Source: DASXMX01 sp036794395 (lineage in GTDB: Bacteria > Planctomycetota > Phycisphaerae > Tepidisphaerales > Tepidisphaeraceae). From it: 37,899 nucleotides of DNA. The stretch covers positions 1-37,899 of the forward strand of contig DAIRGS010000032.1 of assembly GCA_036794395.1 (NCBI GenBank), in the 5' to 3' direction. Positions 14,666-23,087 of this stretch are shown one piece after another. How positions within the stretch are numbered: position 1 is the first letter of the stretch; every line of letters starts with the position of its first letter. The notes under the pieces were generated by a model, which saw only the letters and a list, made by a program, of their open reading frames with translations, was not told where the DNA came from and ran no database searches. Position numbers and translations under genes: made by a program.

Positions 14666-14974
14666 TTCGCCATTAGTCATTGGCTATTTTTCGGTCATCT
14701 GAAACCCCGTCGCCACCACAACGTCTCTCTCCGAACCGTCTCCGGCGCCGAATCCAATGCCGCCGCCCCGGCGCAACTGCGGCGGAACCTCACCCAGGCG
14801 AGCCGGTTATGCCAGGCGCTGGCCGAGGCAATCGAGCCCGCATTCGTCGGCCCCTGGCTGGATCAGCCCAACGAAATGCTCGGCGGCCTTAAGCCGGTCG
14901 AGGCGATCGAGCGCGGGCAACTCGACTTGGTCTGGCAAGTTGTCGAAGGGCTACGGTTCGGCTTGCCGCTTTAG
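14666..14974 (+). pseudogene. MbcA/ParS/Xre (DUF2384) antitoxin remnant without start codon
   Basis: An open frame from 14666 (after TGA) to a TAG at 14972 ends with a recognisable antitoxin toxin-binding domain: LCQALAEAIEPAFVGPWLDQ, then PNEMLGGLKPVEAI, then ERGQLDLVWQVVEGL. This matches the DUF2384 pattern WL..PN..LGG..P.E.. . No ATG, GTG or TTG occurs before the domain; only CTG or ATT are available, and the N-terminal helix-turn-helix part is not recognisable. The partner toxin (RES-domain type) is also absent on both sides. I read it as the decayed 3' part of an antitoxin gene stranded among repeats. An intact gene with a CTG start cannot be excluded. Confidence 0.5.
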
Positions 14975-15341
14975 CAGAATCCCGATCGTTCGAGCGGCTC
15001 GAATCGACTCCACTCGTCGCAGGCTGAGGCTCAGGCTCGAAGAGAGCCGCCGGGAGTACGGAGAAAGTGCAAAGAGAAGTCGCCACAGATGAACACCGGA
15101 TGGACACAGATGGGGCTGCAATTGACCGGGCGCGCAAGAAAACTCGCGGCTATCGCGTTTTTCGGTTTTTATGGCCCCCGCGAGCAGCGGCGTGCTGTTG
15201 ACGGCGGGCAGAACTACCCGGCTCGGGTGATGGTTGCGCGAGAAGCCCCACCGATGGCGCGCCGGGTCACGCTCATCGTGACATCGAGCATCCGGTTATG
15301 GATCTACGCTGAGTCGGGAAAGATGAGCCCGCGTGCCTGTA
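14975..15341. other. gene-free stretch with degenerate repeats
   Basis: No convincing gene. It contains GGCTGAGGCTCAGGCTC at about 15023-15039, an ACAGATG repeat at 15081-15114, and a plus-strand open frame from 15089 that has no recognisable motif and runs 95 bases into the 3' end of the Hsp70-like gene. I judge that frame to be chance. It forms the left edge of the helicase island. Confidence 0.45.
15081..15114. repeat. phased CACAGATG repeat
   Basis: CGCCACAGATGAACACCGGA followed by TGGACACAGATGG contains two CACAGATG units and a related CCGGATG between them, at 10-11-base spacing. The motif resembles the well-known non-coding CCACAGATGAACACAGATG filler seen in many environmental genomes and parallels the CGGAG and CGAAG arms beside accD. 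Confidence 0.5.
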
Positions 15342-16796
15342 TCAGGTGTCGTCATCTCGCATGTATAGCGAATAGTCGACTGGGGCTGGATCAAAGTTGT
15401 CAACTTGAGATGGATGCCAATACTTGGGTGACCTAACAATATGCACCGTCAGACCGTGAGCAATCGAAAAGAGATGATCATCGTCGCCGACCAGAGGTGT
15501 GGTTGTGCCATTCAGAAGCACACGCATCCGATCCCGAAATGAGATTGTAGCGACCGTGGGCTGGAGCTTGGGGTATGACTTGTCCGGCTGTTGGGAAAGC
15601 CGCAGCCGGAACGGTCCGAAACGGCTGCCGCCGCCCAACAGCAGTAAGCTAAACGGATACTGGTGACCGGTCTTGGTTTTGCGAAGAATCGCGGTCAGGA
15701 AGGTACGTTTGTAGTGGACAAAAAGCCGCTCGGAGAGTTCTTGCACTGCTTGCTGAAAATCTTCTTCGGTGAGGACAAACTTGCCGTAGAATTTGACGCC
15801 GTTAGAATTGCTGATCTCCTTCGCTTGTCGCGCTAACTCCCGCAACTCGACCCAAGGAAGCTCCTCCATCCCCTCAGCGTGCATTCGCCGCTTGATCACA
15901 TCGGCAATGCAAGCGTCTGCTTGTGTTGATGCCTCATGACTAACGGCGTCCGCGAAATAAGTGACGGCCCAGCGATTGTCTTTGCGTGCGTGCCTGTTGT
16001 GGCAAAACACGGCGACATCCGTGGTGCCGGCCCCAATGTCCACGACAGCGTAGTGACCATCGGCCAAGAAGTTACTGAAGACCGCCCCTGTTACCGCCGC
16101 ATGAGTCTCCGGCACCACGAAAACCTGCCGTTCCGACATCGGCGGCACCTCGGAATAGCGCTCTGCAACCAAGTCGTAGGTTTCCTTGGCATCCTCGAAC
16201 GCCCACCCGGCTTCGAGCGGAAGAAAATCAACAAGCTTCTCTGCGCGGAAGAGAGCTCTCAAGAAGGCGTCTTCTTTGGAATTCCCGTGCTCGCGCCCTT
16301 CCACATCGGCGGGATCAAACGTCTCCAGCGGAGCGGCCATGTTGTACGTGAAGTGAAGCGTCGGATAGCCACGTCCTTCGAAATAATTCCTAACCTGCTC
16401 GCGCGCGCGCGAGATCAGGTACGCGATCATCAATGTCGCCAAGCATTCGACCGAGCAGCCGGTCTTGGTGACGAGCTGCATCATCTCCCTGCGAGTGGGA
16501 TCCATAACGCCGGTCTCAGTCTCGGCCAAAAGCATCTTCAACCAGCGAACAGTGACGACGCTCTTGCCCTCCGGCTTGGCCAGAAAATAAAAACAGCCGT
16601 CGCAGAGGTGTACCTGAGTGGGCCAGAAGTAACGACCGTCCGGAGCCGGGATCAGGATGGAATTGCGGTTGCCAAGCTCGCGAAAAGCCATCTTCGCTGA
16701 CGATGTGCCGAAGTCGATGCCGATCGTGACATCAAGGGCCGTAGCTGATGCAGACCCGGTGGCCGATTCCGTGGCAATGTCAGCCGGCGGGATCAT
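15342..16796 (-). CDS. Hsp70/actin-fold ATPase partner of the SNF2 helicase
   Basis: A 484-residue protein with an Hsp70-type ATPase fold. Phosphate-1 is IGIDFGTSSAKMAF (25-38), the connect-1-like segment VPETHAAVTGAV (228-239), phosphate-2 VVDIGAGTTDVAVF (251-264), and the adenosine motif LLLLGGGSRFGPF (384-396). It lacks the beta-sandwich substrate-binding domain of DnaK, so it is not a general chaperone. A Cys-bearing insert (HLCDGCFYF, about 63-71) follows phosphate-1. Its ATG overlaps the helicase stop by ATGA, showing translational coupling. Such actin-fold ATPases can act as nucleotide-driven switches on a partner. Role here unknown; I infer joint action with the helicase. The neighbourhood of repeats and broken genes suggests acquisition by transfer. 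Confidence 0.85.
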   Translation of the reverse strand: MIPPADIATESATGSASATALDVTIGIDFGTSSAKMAFRELGNRNSILIPAPDGRYFWPTQVHLCDGCFYFLAKPEGKSVVTVRWLKMLLAETETGVMDPTRREMMQLVTKTGCSVECLATLMIAYLISRAREQVRNYFEGRGYPTLHFTYNMAAPLETFDPADVEGREHGNSKEDAFLRALFRAEKLVDFLPLEAGWAFEDAKETYDLVAERYSEVPPMSERQVFVVPETHAAVTGAVFSNFLADGHYAVVDIGAGTTDVAVFCHNRHARKDNRWAVTYFADAVSHEASTQADACIADVIKRRMHAEGMEELPWVELRELARQAKEISNSNGVKFYGKFVLTEEDFQQAVQELSERLFVHYKRTFLTAILRKTKTGHQYPFSLLLLGGGSRFGPFRLRLSQQPDKSYPKLQPTVATISFRDRMRVLLNGTTTPLVGDDDHLFSIAHGLTVHIVRSPKYWHPSQVDNFDPAPVDYSLYMRDDDT

Positions 16797-19700
16797 GCAT
16801 TCACCCGCACTATTCCCGCGGCGACGCGACGGAACGCGATATCTACACTTCGTTGCTCTTGTAGCTGAGCATTTTTCATCTCGAAGTCCCGATCGATGTT
16901 GCGGATCGAACCTTCGACCATGTTGGTGTATTGTTTGCTCTGCCCTTTAATCTGTGCCTGTTCCAGCCGGTCCGCCATCTTTCGGTGCTTGGCGTCATAA
17001 GTGGCCCGAATGCTCGCCAAGCGACGCTCAACGTAGATCTCATTGATTCGAGCCAACTCCTGCACCCGCAGTTCACGACGGCGGACGAGTTCTTCATCCG
17101 CGCCAGCTCTAAGCTCTGTCAGTCGCTCTGGCTGCACAATCGGTGGCGGATCCCAGGTCTCTCCGGCCGTAGCCATAGCGTGCAGCAAGGGCTCACACAG
17201 ATCTTCAAGAAGCACATGGCCATCCAGCGAGATGAAGACCGCTTCCAGATACCGCCCTGATCGCACAGCACCTGCCTGAGTGAGCAAGTAAAGACGGTAC
17301 AGGTAATCCCCTGCGGGTACGTTGTCGCACTGTACGCGGATTCGTGATACCGGGTGTAGGAAATCCCGGTTCTGCTTGTAAAAGTCATGGATCACTCGTA
17401 GCAACGGGTGCCGTGCAGACAACAGTTCAAGTCGGGGATTTTCATAAGCAACCTCACTGTCAAACGCGAACTGCACCTTCCGTCCATATGCCCAGTTGAG
17501 GAAAGTGACCTCCTTCAGCTCGTTAATGCCCAAGTGGTGCCGCACAAGATCCGACAGTCCTTTGGACCACGTGAACTCAAAGACACCGCGCGACTCTGTG
17601 GCTCTCCACGCGACTCGATGTTTGTCGAAGAACTCACCGACAAAGACCCGTAGCTCTTCGGGAGAAAGAAATCGCTTACGGTCAACGATCTCCTTCACGT
17701 GGTCCATGAAGTACTCGTCCTGGCTAACCCACTGTGCCGACTCTTGCTCGAAGCGCTCCTGGGTCAGCCGCTTTTGTTCCACTGCGTCCAGACACTGTTC
17801 CACCATCGCTTCTTTCTGCGAATCGGACAGGTCGCTGCTCATCATGAACTTTTCGATCTTTGCGATCTCTTCGCCGATGATTGGCTCCAAATCGCCGATT
17901 GTGTTTTTGAATATACGGATACGTTCATAGAGCAGCTCTAGGACGCGGTCCTCGATCGTCTCTGACATGGAAAAGTTGAATATGCGGATAACCTTCGATG
18001 GCTGACCGTAGCGGTCGAGACGACCGATCCGCTGCTCTACGACCATAGGGTTCCAGGGCAAGTCGTAGTTCACCATCGTGTACGCGGCCATGTGAAAGTC
18101 GAGCCCTTCGCTGCCGACCTCACTGGAGAGCAGCACGCGAACAGTGGGATCTTCATGAAAACGACGGACCCGCTTGCCACGCTCATCGTTGTCCGGGTCG
18201 TTCGGCTTAGACGGCACGTCGCCACTGATTAGCAGGCAACTGACGCCCAGCTCCTTGAGCCGACGCTCCAAGTAAGCGAGCGTCTTCTTGAAGAAGCTGA
18301 AGACGACAACCTTCCGGCCGCTGGCCTGCTCATCCTTCTTGCGAAGTTGTCCGGCGAACGCGTCGAACTTCCTGTCGATCCCCTTGAGGCTTCGAGCCGC
18401 CGAACGAAGTTTAGCTTTGAACTCAGGATCTCTCAGGACGCTGTAGTCTGCGCGGAGTAAGTCTTCCAGCTCCAGGTTCGTTTCGAGAGGCGTATCGTCG
18501 TCCACCGCTTCATCGCCTGCTCCGTATCGCTCGACCATCGCTGGAATGCAACTGGCCATCTGACGTTGAAGGTTGCTCACGGCGAATCGTGCCGCGGTGT
18601 CACCCTTGTAGAGGGTGTAGGCCTTGTGACAGAACGCTGTGATTTCGTCATAGAATTCCCGCTCCTGGGGTGTCCAGTCGATTTTCATCAGGAACGGGGT
18701 GCGGATGGGTCGATCCTCTTGGACGTCGCGCTTCCGCGTTCGGGTCACCGCGTGAGCAAGCAGATTGAGCTGATTTAGGTCGTACTGCAGATCGATGATG
18801 TGCTCGCGCCGCGAGGGGTCATATTGCCCAAGCTTCTCCAGAATCTCCCCATAGAGCGACCGGTTGAGTTGCCGTAACCCCGAGGCAAATCCCGCACGCT
18901 CCAGATGTTGACGGCACGCCGAAAAATCCGCTGGGCGGTCCTGCCGCAGCGCCCGCTCGGCGTGAATAATGTGCTCGTTCACCCTGGTGCGGGTGAGGAA
19001 TGTTTCGAAGTGGTCAAACTCCTGTGGATCCAAGATGTTGAGCAGCCGAAACAGATCTTCGCCATGCCGATGAATTGGCGTCGCAGTCATCAGAATCATG
19101 GCGTCGGCTTTTTCGCTCAGGACTTGACCAAGCCGATGCGTCTGGGCCTCCGGGTTCCGCATATGATGGGCTTCGTCGACGATCACCAGGTCAAGAGGCG
19201 GGCAGCCGGCTTCAAAGTCATCCAGCAAAGTTCGTTTGGCCTTTGGATCATCTTCCCAGTCGGCGTGAAAATTGGCCCTTCCATTCACCAGACGGGGCTT
19301 TCGACGCCCGCGAAGCGTCTGCATGGAACAGATGGCGTGAAAGGCGCTGCGGTCTCCGAGCCGCTGTCCCTCTCCAATCAGTTTTCTTCGAACGTCCTCT
19401 GCCTCGAAAATCTCGAAACTTTGCTCGAATCGTCGCTCCATTTCCGACCGCCACTTGTCGCGTAAGCTCGCCGGGCAAACAACCAGCACTCGGCGGAACG
19501 ACGAGGGATGACGGGCCTGCAGCTCACGCAAGATGTAGCCGGCCTCGATCGTCTTTCCCAAGCCTACTTCATCCGCGATCAGCAGCCTCTGGTTGGGTGA
19601 TTCCAGGAACTTGATGAGTGGCTTGAATTGATACGACTCGAACCGCGTTCGCGTGGCACGAAACGAATACAGGACATTACGGAGTGGCTGTTCAAGCTTG

Positions 19701-19963
19701 GTGAAGGTGACAATGCGGGACAGAGTGTCCTTGCTCCCCCAATTGTTATTCAGAAGCTGACTCTCCAGATCATTTCCCGCCACCCCCACACGTTCGAGGC
19801 CTTCCTCGGGATAGCTATCGACGTCTCCGTTGAAGTCAACGTCGTAAAAGTTGCGCCCACCAATGCGCAACGGCCCTTCGACGACACGGCCGATGGCATC
19901 CCGAAGGGCACGAACGCGTACGCGTTCTCCCTTGCCGAATGGTGTTGCAGAAGTCGCGCTCAA
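16793..19963 (-). CDS. SNF2/RapA-like DEAH helicase, 1056 aa
   Basis: A large superfamily-2 translocase. Residues about 8-60 form a small beta-barrel-like module (GERVRVRALRDAIGRVVEG ... FYDVDFNGDVDSYPEEGLERV), similar to Tudor/KOW-type domains. Helicase motifs follow in order: DEVGLGKTIEAG (131-142, Walker A), VVCPASLRDKW (161-171), DEAH (263-266), TATP (293-296), SSEVGSEGLDFH (613-624) and QRIGRLDRYGQ (644-654). The C-terminal ~380 residues are RapA-like in layout and end in a long Lys/Arg/Glu-rich coiled coil. The start is a TTG at 19963 with a TAA immediately before it, so no longer protein is possible. It is encoded upstream of, and coupled to, the Hsp70-like gene. It probably translocates on double-stranded DNA or remodels a DNA-protein complex. 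RapA itself is the main alternative but the partners argue against it. Confidence 0.9.
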   Translation of the reverse strand: MSATSATPFGKGERVRVRALRDAIGRVVEGPLRIGGRNFYDVDFNGDVDSYPEEGLERVGVAGNDLESQLLNNNWGSKDTLSRIVTFTKLEQPLRNVLYSFRATRTRFESYQFKPLIKFLESPNQRLLIADEVGLGKTIEAGYILRELQARHPSSFRRVLVVCPASLRDKWRSEMERRFEQSFEIFEAEDVRRKLIGEGQRLGDRSAFHAICSMQTLRGRRKPRLVNGRANFHADWEDDPKAKRTLLDDFEAGCPPLDLVIVDEAHHMRNPEAQTHRLGQVLSEKADAMILMTATPIHRHGEDLFRLLNILDPQEFDHFETFLTRTRVNEHIIHAERALRQDRPADFSACRQHLERAGFASGLRQLNRSLYGEILEKLGQYDPSRREHIIDLQYDLNQLNLLAHAVTRTRKRDVQEDRPIRTPFLMKIDWTPQEREFYDEITAFCHKAYTLYKGDTAARFAVSNLQRQMASCIPAMVERYGAGDEAVDDDTPLETNLELEDLLRADYSVLRDPEFKAKLRSAARSLKGIDRKFDAFAGQLRKKDEQASGRKVVVFSFFKKTLAYLERRLKELGVSCLLISGDVPSKPNDPDNDERGKRVRRFHEDPTVRVLLSSEVGSEGLDFHMAAYTMVNYDLPWNPMVVEQRIGRLDRYGQPSKVIRIFNFSMSETIEDRVLELLYERIRIFKNTIGDLEPIIGEEIAKIEKFMMSSDLSDSQKEAMVEQCLDAVEQKRLTQERFEQESAQWVSQDEYFMDHVKEIVDRKRFLSPEELRVFVGEFFDKHRVAWRATESRGVFEFTWSKGLSDLVRHHLGINELKEVTFLNWAYGRKVQFAFDSEVAYENPRLELLSARHPLLRVIHDFYKQNRDFLHPVSRIRVQCDNVPAGDYLYRLYLLTQAGAVRSGRYLEAVFISLDGHVLLEDLCEPLLHAMATAGETWDPPPIVQPERLTELRAGADEELVRRRELRVQELARINEIYVERRLASIRATYDAKHRKMADRLEQAQIKGQSKQYTNMVEGSIRNIDRDFEMKNAQLQEQRSVDIAFRRVAAGIVRVNA

Positions 19964-20011
19964 TTATCACCGGTCAGAGAAGCCGTGACTCGACTGAATT
20001 GCGTTGCAGTC

Positions 20012-20248
20012 TCATGAGACGATGCGGTTGCGAATGATCTCTTCGATCCGCCTACTGTCAAAGCCGCTTTTCTCGTCCCTCTCAATCAGTTTTGAAAAGA
20101 ATCCGTGCGTCTTGTACCACTTGCGACGCCGCTCCACGCTCGCCTCGTAGTCTGGATCGCCGAGCTTGCCCCAGTGCTCCCAGTAGAGCTTATAACGGCC
20201 GTCCGGCGTTTCGACAGGAAACCATAAACGGGACGGTAAACCATACAC
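20012..20248 (-). pseudogene. 3' fragment of a nuclease-domain gene
   Basis: The last ~78 codons of a larger gene. The sequence YKLYWEHWGKLGDPDYEAS, then VERRRKWYKTHGFFSKL resembles a C-terminal endonuclease-like domain, with pattern YWEH.G.L.D..Y......K..WY...G, that I recall from the ends of UvrD/Upf1-like bacterial helicases in defence-type islands. It is a candidate PD-(D/E)XK-like fold, but this is from memory and not verified. Upstream, similarity ends at a 15-bp direct repeat and a TGA closes the frame at 20297. The GTG at 20248 is therefore the only start and the catalytic core is missing. It shares orientation with the helicase (48-base gap) and so was probably the first gene of that operon. 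Confidence 0.5.
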
Positions 20249-20255
20249 GGGACGG
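20222..20255. repeat. 15-bp direct repeat at a truncation point
   Basis: CCATAAACGGGACGG (20222-20236) and CCATACACGGGACGG (20241-20255) are direct copies with one mismatch, period 19. They lie exactly where homology of the nuclease fragment begins and may mark the recombination or insertion joint that removed its 5' part. Confidence 0.65.
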
Positions 20256-20569
20256 CGTGCGCCGGCAAAGCCGGTGACGTGCAGTGAATGAAAGTTTCAC
20301 GCGACGAAGGCCTAGCGAGCCACGTCGGCCTCGAGATCATGTGGGGACGATCGCCGCGCCCCAGCCCACTCCGGCGGTGCGGATCGGCCCGCCCGGCGGA
20401 AAGAGACACGAACCAACCCCCGCCCGGCGAGGATGAGGTGCGCTCAACGTTACATTTCGTTTCACGGCGTTACATCCCCCTCCACCCCAACCCCCCGGCC
20501 AGACTGGCCTCCCATCCCAACTCTGTTACCATACTCTTGTCTCGTGGCATTCATTTCTTAGAGACAAGT
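20249..20569. other. gene-free stretch upstream of the DUF4159 gene
   Basis: No convincing gene. It contains a short hairpin GCCGGCAAAGCCGG at about 20260-20274, a direct repeat CGTTACAT (20448-20455 and 20468-20475, period 20) that could be a regulator site, and the inverted repeat before the 20570 start. The in-frame extension of the downstream gene through this stretch has no signal-peptide-like or domain content. Confidence 0.45.
20536..20568 (+). promoter_or_regulatory. inverted repeat covering the ribosome-binding region
   Basis: CTTGTCTC (20536-20543) and GAGACAAG (20561-20568) are a perfect 8-bp inverted repeat with a 17-base spacer. The second arm ends one base before the ATG at 20570 and occupies the place of the Shine-Dalgarno sequence. 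It could be an operator for a dimeric repressor or an mRNA hairpin that hides the start. Confidence 0.4.
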
Positions 20570-22987
20570 ATGCGTGTAGAAATACTTCGGCACGTGCGCG
20601 CCTGGGTGTGCGGAACGCTGATGCTGCTCGCGGCCCGGTTGCCGGCGCACGCCGCGACTCCCGACGAGATTCAGGCCGCGATCAAGAAGGGCCAGGATTA
20701 TCTCTACGCGCGCCTCGGCAAGGACGGCACATGGGAAATGGCCGCCCACCCTGAATTAAATTCTGGCACCAACCCGCACATTAATTACAAGATGCGTCTC
20801 TGGGGCGGGCTCACCGCCATGACCTCCTACGCGCTACTCGCCAGCGGTGAAAATCCGCAAAACCCAAAGCTCAAGCCGGCCATCGATTTTCTCGCCAAAG
20901 CGAACATTCAATCCACCTACGGCTTGGGCATCAGTTCCCAAGTCTGGCTCTTCGTACCCCCCACAGCCCAAACCCGCGATACTGTCAATCACACTGAAAA
21001 AATGCTCGAACTGGGCATGATTCGCGGCGGCGAAGCCAACGGGCTCTACACCTACTACACCGGTCTAAAAGACGGCTCCACCGCGCCTATCTGGACCAAT
21101 GTCACCACCGGATTTACTTCCCAGCGCGGAACCGCCGCCGCTTGGGATCTGAGCAACAGCCAATATGCGATCCTCGGCATGTGGGCGCTCACCGAATCCG
21201 GCGCTGAAGTCCCCGCCGACTATTGGAAGCGCGCCCAGGAAATCTGGGAAAAAATGCAGGATCCGGATGGCGGTTGGCGCTACGACCATGCCGCGAACCG
21301 CGCCGTCAACCCCGCCATGACCGCCGCGGGGATTGCGACCCTCTTTATCACGCAGGATTTTACCCAGAGCGATCGGTGGGGTGTTTGCACGGGCGCCGCT
21401 CCCAACCCCGCAATTGAACGCGGCCTGGCGTGGATGGATCAACACATCGACAAAGTCGTTTCCACCCAGGATTACTACACCCTCTACGGCATTGAACGCA
21501 TTGGCGTCGCCAGCGGGCACAAATATTTCGGCACGACGGACTGGTACGACAAAGGCGCGGACTTCATCGTCAAAAAGCAAAACGCAGACGGCTCGTGGAA
21601 ATCCACCACCGGCGCAAACCCCACCCGAGGCGACACAGCCAAGTACAAGTACGCCGACGGAACCCACGTTTCGTCCATCTCCGACACGTGCTTCGCCATC
21701 CTCTTCCTCTCCCGCGGCGGCGCGCCGATCATGATGAACAAGCTCGAATACGAATCGCCCAAGGCCGAAAAGGGCCTGATCGGCATTTGGAACGAGCGTC
21801 CCCGCGACGCCGCCAATCTCGCGCGTTGGAGTGGTCACCAGATCGAACACGATCTCAACTGGCAGGTCGTCAATCTGAAAGTCCCCACCGCCGAGCTGCA
21901 CGATGCACCGATACTCTACATGTCCGGCTCGCAGCCGCTGGATTTTGCCAAGCCCGATGTCGATAAACTCCGCGCGTATATCGAAGAGGGCGGCATGATC
22001 CTTGCCAACGCGGATTGCCGGAAAAACGGGTTCGCCGATAGTTTTGTCGCACTCGGAAAAAAACTATTCCCCCAATACGAGTTCCGCCAACTCCCGCCCG
22101 CCCATCCGATTTTCACCCGCGAACAGTTTAAGGCCACGCGGTGGCGCACCCGTCCGATTGTTTCCGCGATGAGCAATGGTGTCCGCGAAATGTTGCTCGT
22201 TCTCCCCGATGCCGACGCCGCCCGCGCCTGGCAGACCCGCGCCGATCGCACGCAGGAGCAGATGTTTCAGCTTGGCGCGGATATCTTCCTGTATGCGGTC
22301 GATAAAAAGAATCTTCAGGACAAAGGCGAAACATACATCCTTGCCGCGGATCAAAAGATCACGGGCACTAAGAAATTGAAGATCGGCCGCCTGATCGTCG
22401 GCGATAATCCCGACCCCGAGCCCGGCGGTTGGCGGCGCTTCAGTGCGCTCCTTCACAACCACGACAAAATCGATCTCTCCACCTTCGCCGCAACGCCCGG
22501 CGAAGGCACCCTGGCCCTCTCCGGCAAAATGGCCCATCTCACCGGTACCACCGCCTTCACGCTTTCCGAAGGCGCTCGCGTCGAACTCAAGAGCTTCGTT
22601 CAAGGCGGAGGCACCCTCATCGTCGACGCCGCCGGCGGCTCAACTTCCTTCGCCGCGTCCGCCGAAAACGAGCTGCGCTCCATTTTCGGCCCCGATGCAA
22701 AACAACTCGACAATCCCCTCCCCGCCAACTCCGAAGTCTACAAAACCCCCGGCTTCTCCGCTGACGCGATCCAATACCGAGCCTTTGCCCGCGACATCCT
22801 CCTCCGCAGCGCCAGGCAAGCCCGCCTCCGCGGCCTGACTGTCAACAACCGCCTCCGTGTCTTCTATTCCCGAGAAGACCTCTCCGGCGGAATGGTGGGC
22901 CAAGCCGTCGACGGCATCAACGGCTACGAGCCCGAATCCGCAACGCAACTGATGCGGGCTATCATTCTGTATTCGATGGGGAAATGA
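20570..22987 (+). CDS. secreted alpha/alpha-toroid repeat plus DUF4159 protein
   Basis: I started the gene at 20570 because the frame there opens with a signal peptide (MRVEILRHVRAWVCGTLMLL, then AARLPAHA); the open frame extends upstream without meaning. The 805-residue product has, at about 30-390, repeats of the terpenoid-cyclase/prenyltransferase toroid type with QW-like motifs (DGTWEMA, DPDGGWRYDH, NADGSWKS). Residues about 420-640 match DUF4159 (LNWQVVNLKVPTAELHDAPI, LRAYIEEGGMILANADC). A further flavodoxin-like segment (LKSFVQGGGTLIVDAAGG) is at about 680-700. No acidic DxDD catalytic motif of squalene-hopene cyclase is seen, so cyclase activity is unlikely. It is probably periplasmic with a binding role; proteins of this type are common in planctomycetes. 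Confidence 0.87.
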   Translation: MRVEILRHVRAWVCGTLMLLAARLPAHAATPDEIQAAIKKGQDYLYARLGKDGTWEMAAHPELNSGTNPHINYKMRLWGGLTAMTSYALLASGENPQNPKLKPAIDFLAKANIQSTYGLGISSQVWLFVPPTAQTRDTVNHTEKMLELGMIRGGEANGLYTYYTGLKDGSTAPIWTNVTTGFTSQRGTAAAWDLSNSQYAILGMWALTESGAEVPADYWKRAQEIWEKMQDPDGGWRYDHAANRAVNPAMTAAGIATLFITQDFTQSDRWGVCTGAAPNPAIERGLAWMDQHIDKVVSTQDYYTLYGIERIGVASGHKYFGTTDWYDKGADFIVKKQNADGSWKSTTGANPTRGDTAKYKYADGTHVSSISDTCFAILFLSRGGAPIMMNKLEYESPKAEKGLIGIWNERPRDAANLARWSGHQIEHDLNWQVVNLKVPTAELHDAPILYMSGSQPLDFAKPDVDKLRAYIEEGGMILANADCRKNGFADSFVALGKKLFPQYEFRQLPPAHPIFTREQFKATRWRTRPIVSAMSNGVREMLLVLPDADAARAWQTRADRTQEQMFQLGADIFLYAVDKKNLQDKGETYILAADQKITGTKKLKIGRLIVGDNPDPEPGGWRRFSALLHNHDKIDLSTFAATPGEGTLALSGKMAHLTGTTAFTLSEGARVELKSFVQGGGTLIVDAAGGSTSFAASAENELRSIFGPDAKQLDNPLPANSEVYKTPGFSADAIQYRAFARDILLRSARQARLRGLTVNNRLRVFYSREDLSGGMVGQAVDGINGYEPESATQLMRAIILYSMGK

Positions 22988-23087
22988 CTTTCCCCTCCCC
23001 TCAAATCCCCTCAGATTTCTCTCGCAACAACCTGCAGTTTGTCGCTAACATTGGCAACTCATCTCCGGCGGAAAGGGCGTGGTCATC

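Noticed and set aside
15089..15436. Open frame of 115 codons past the ACAGATG repeat
   Set aside because: No recognisable motif, starts in a repeat and overlaps the 3' end of the Hsp70-like gene on the other strand.
16793..19963. The large helicase as RNA-polymerase-recycling RapA (HepA)
   Set aside because: Layout is RapA-like but it is coupled to an Hsp70-like ATPase and preceded by a nuclease fragment, an unlikely setting for RapA; kept only as an alternative.
15342..20248. Assignment of the island to DISARM, BREX or the Dpd system
   Set aside because: Only a SNF2-type helicase is shared in kind; none of the signature proteins (DUF1998 protein, phospholipase D, methylase, PglZ, transglycosylase) is present.
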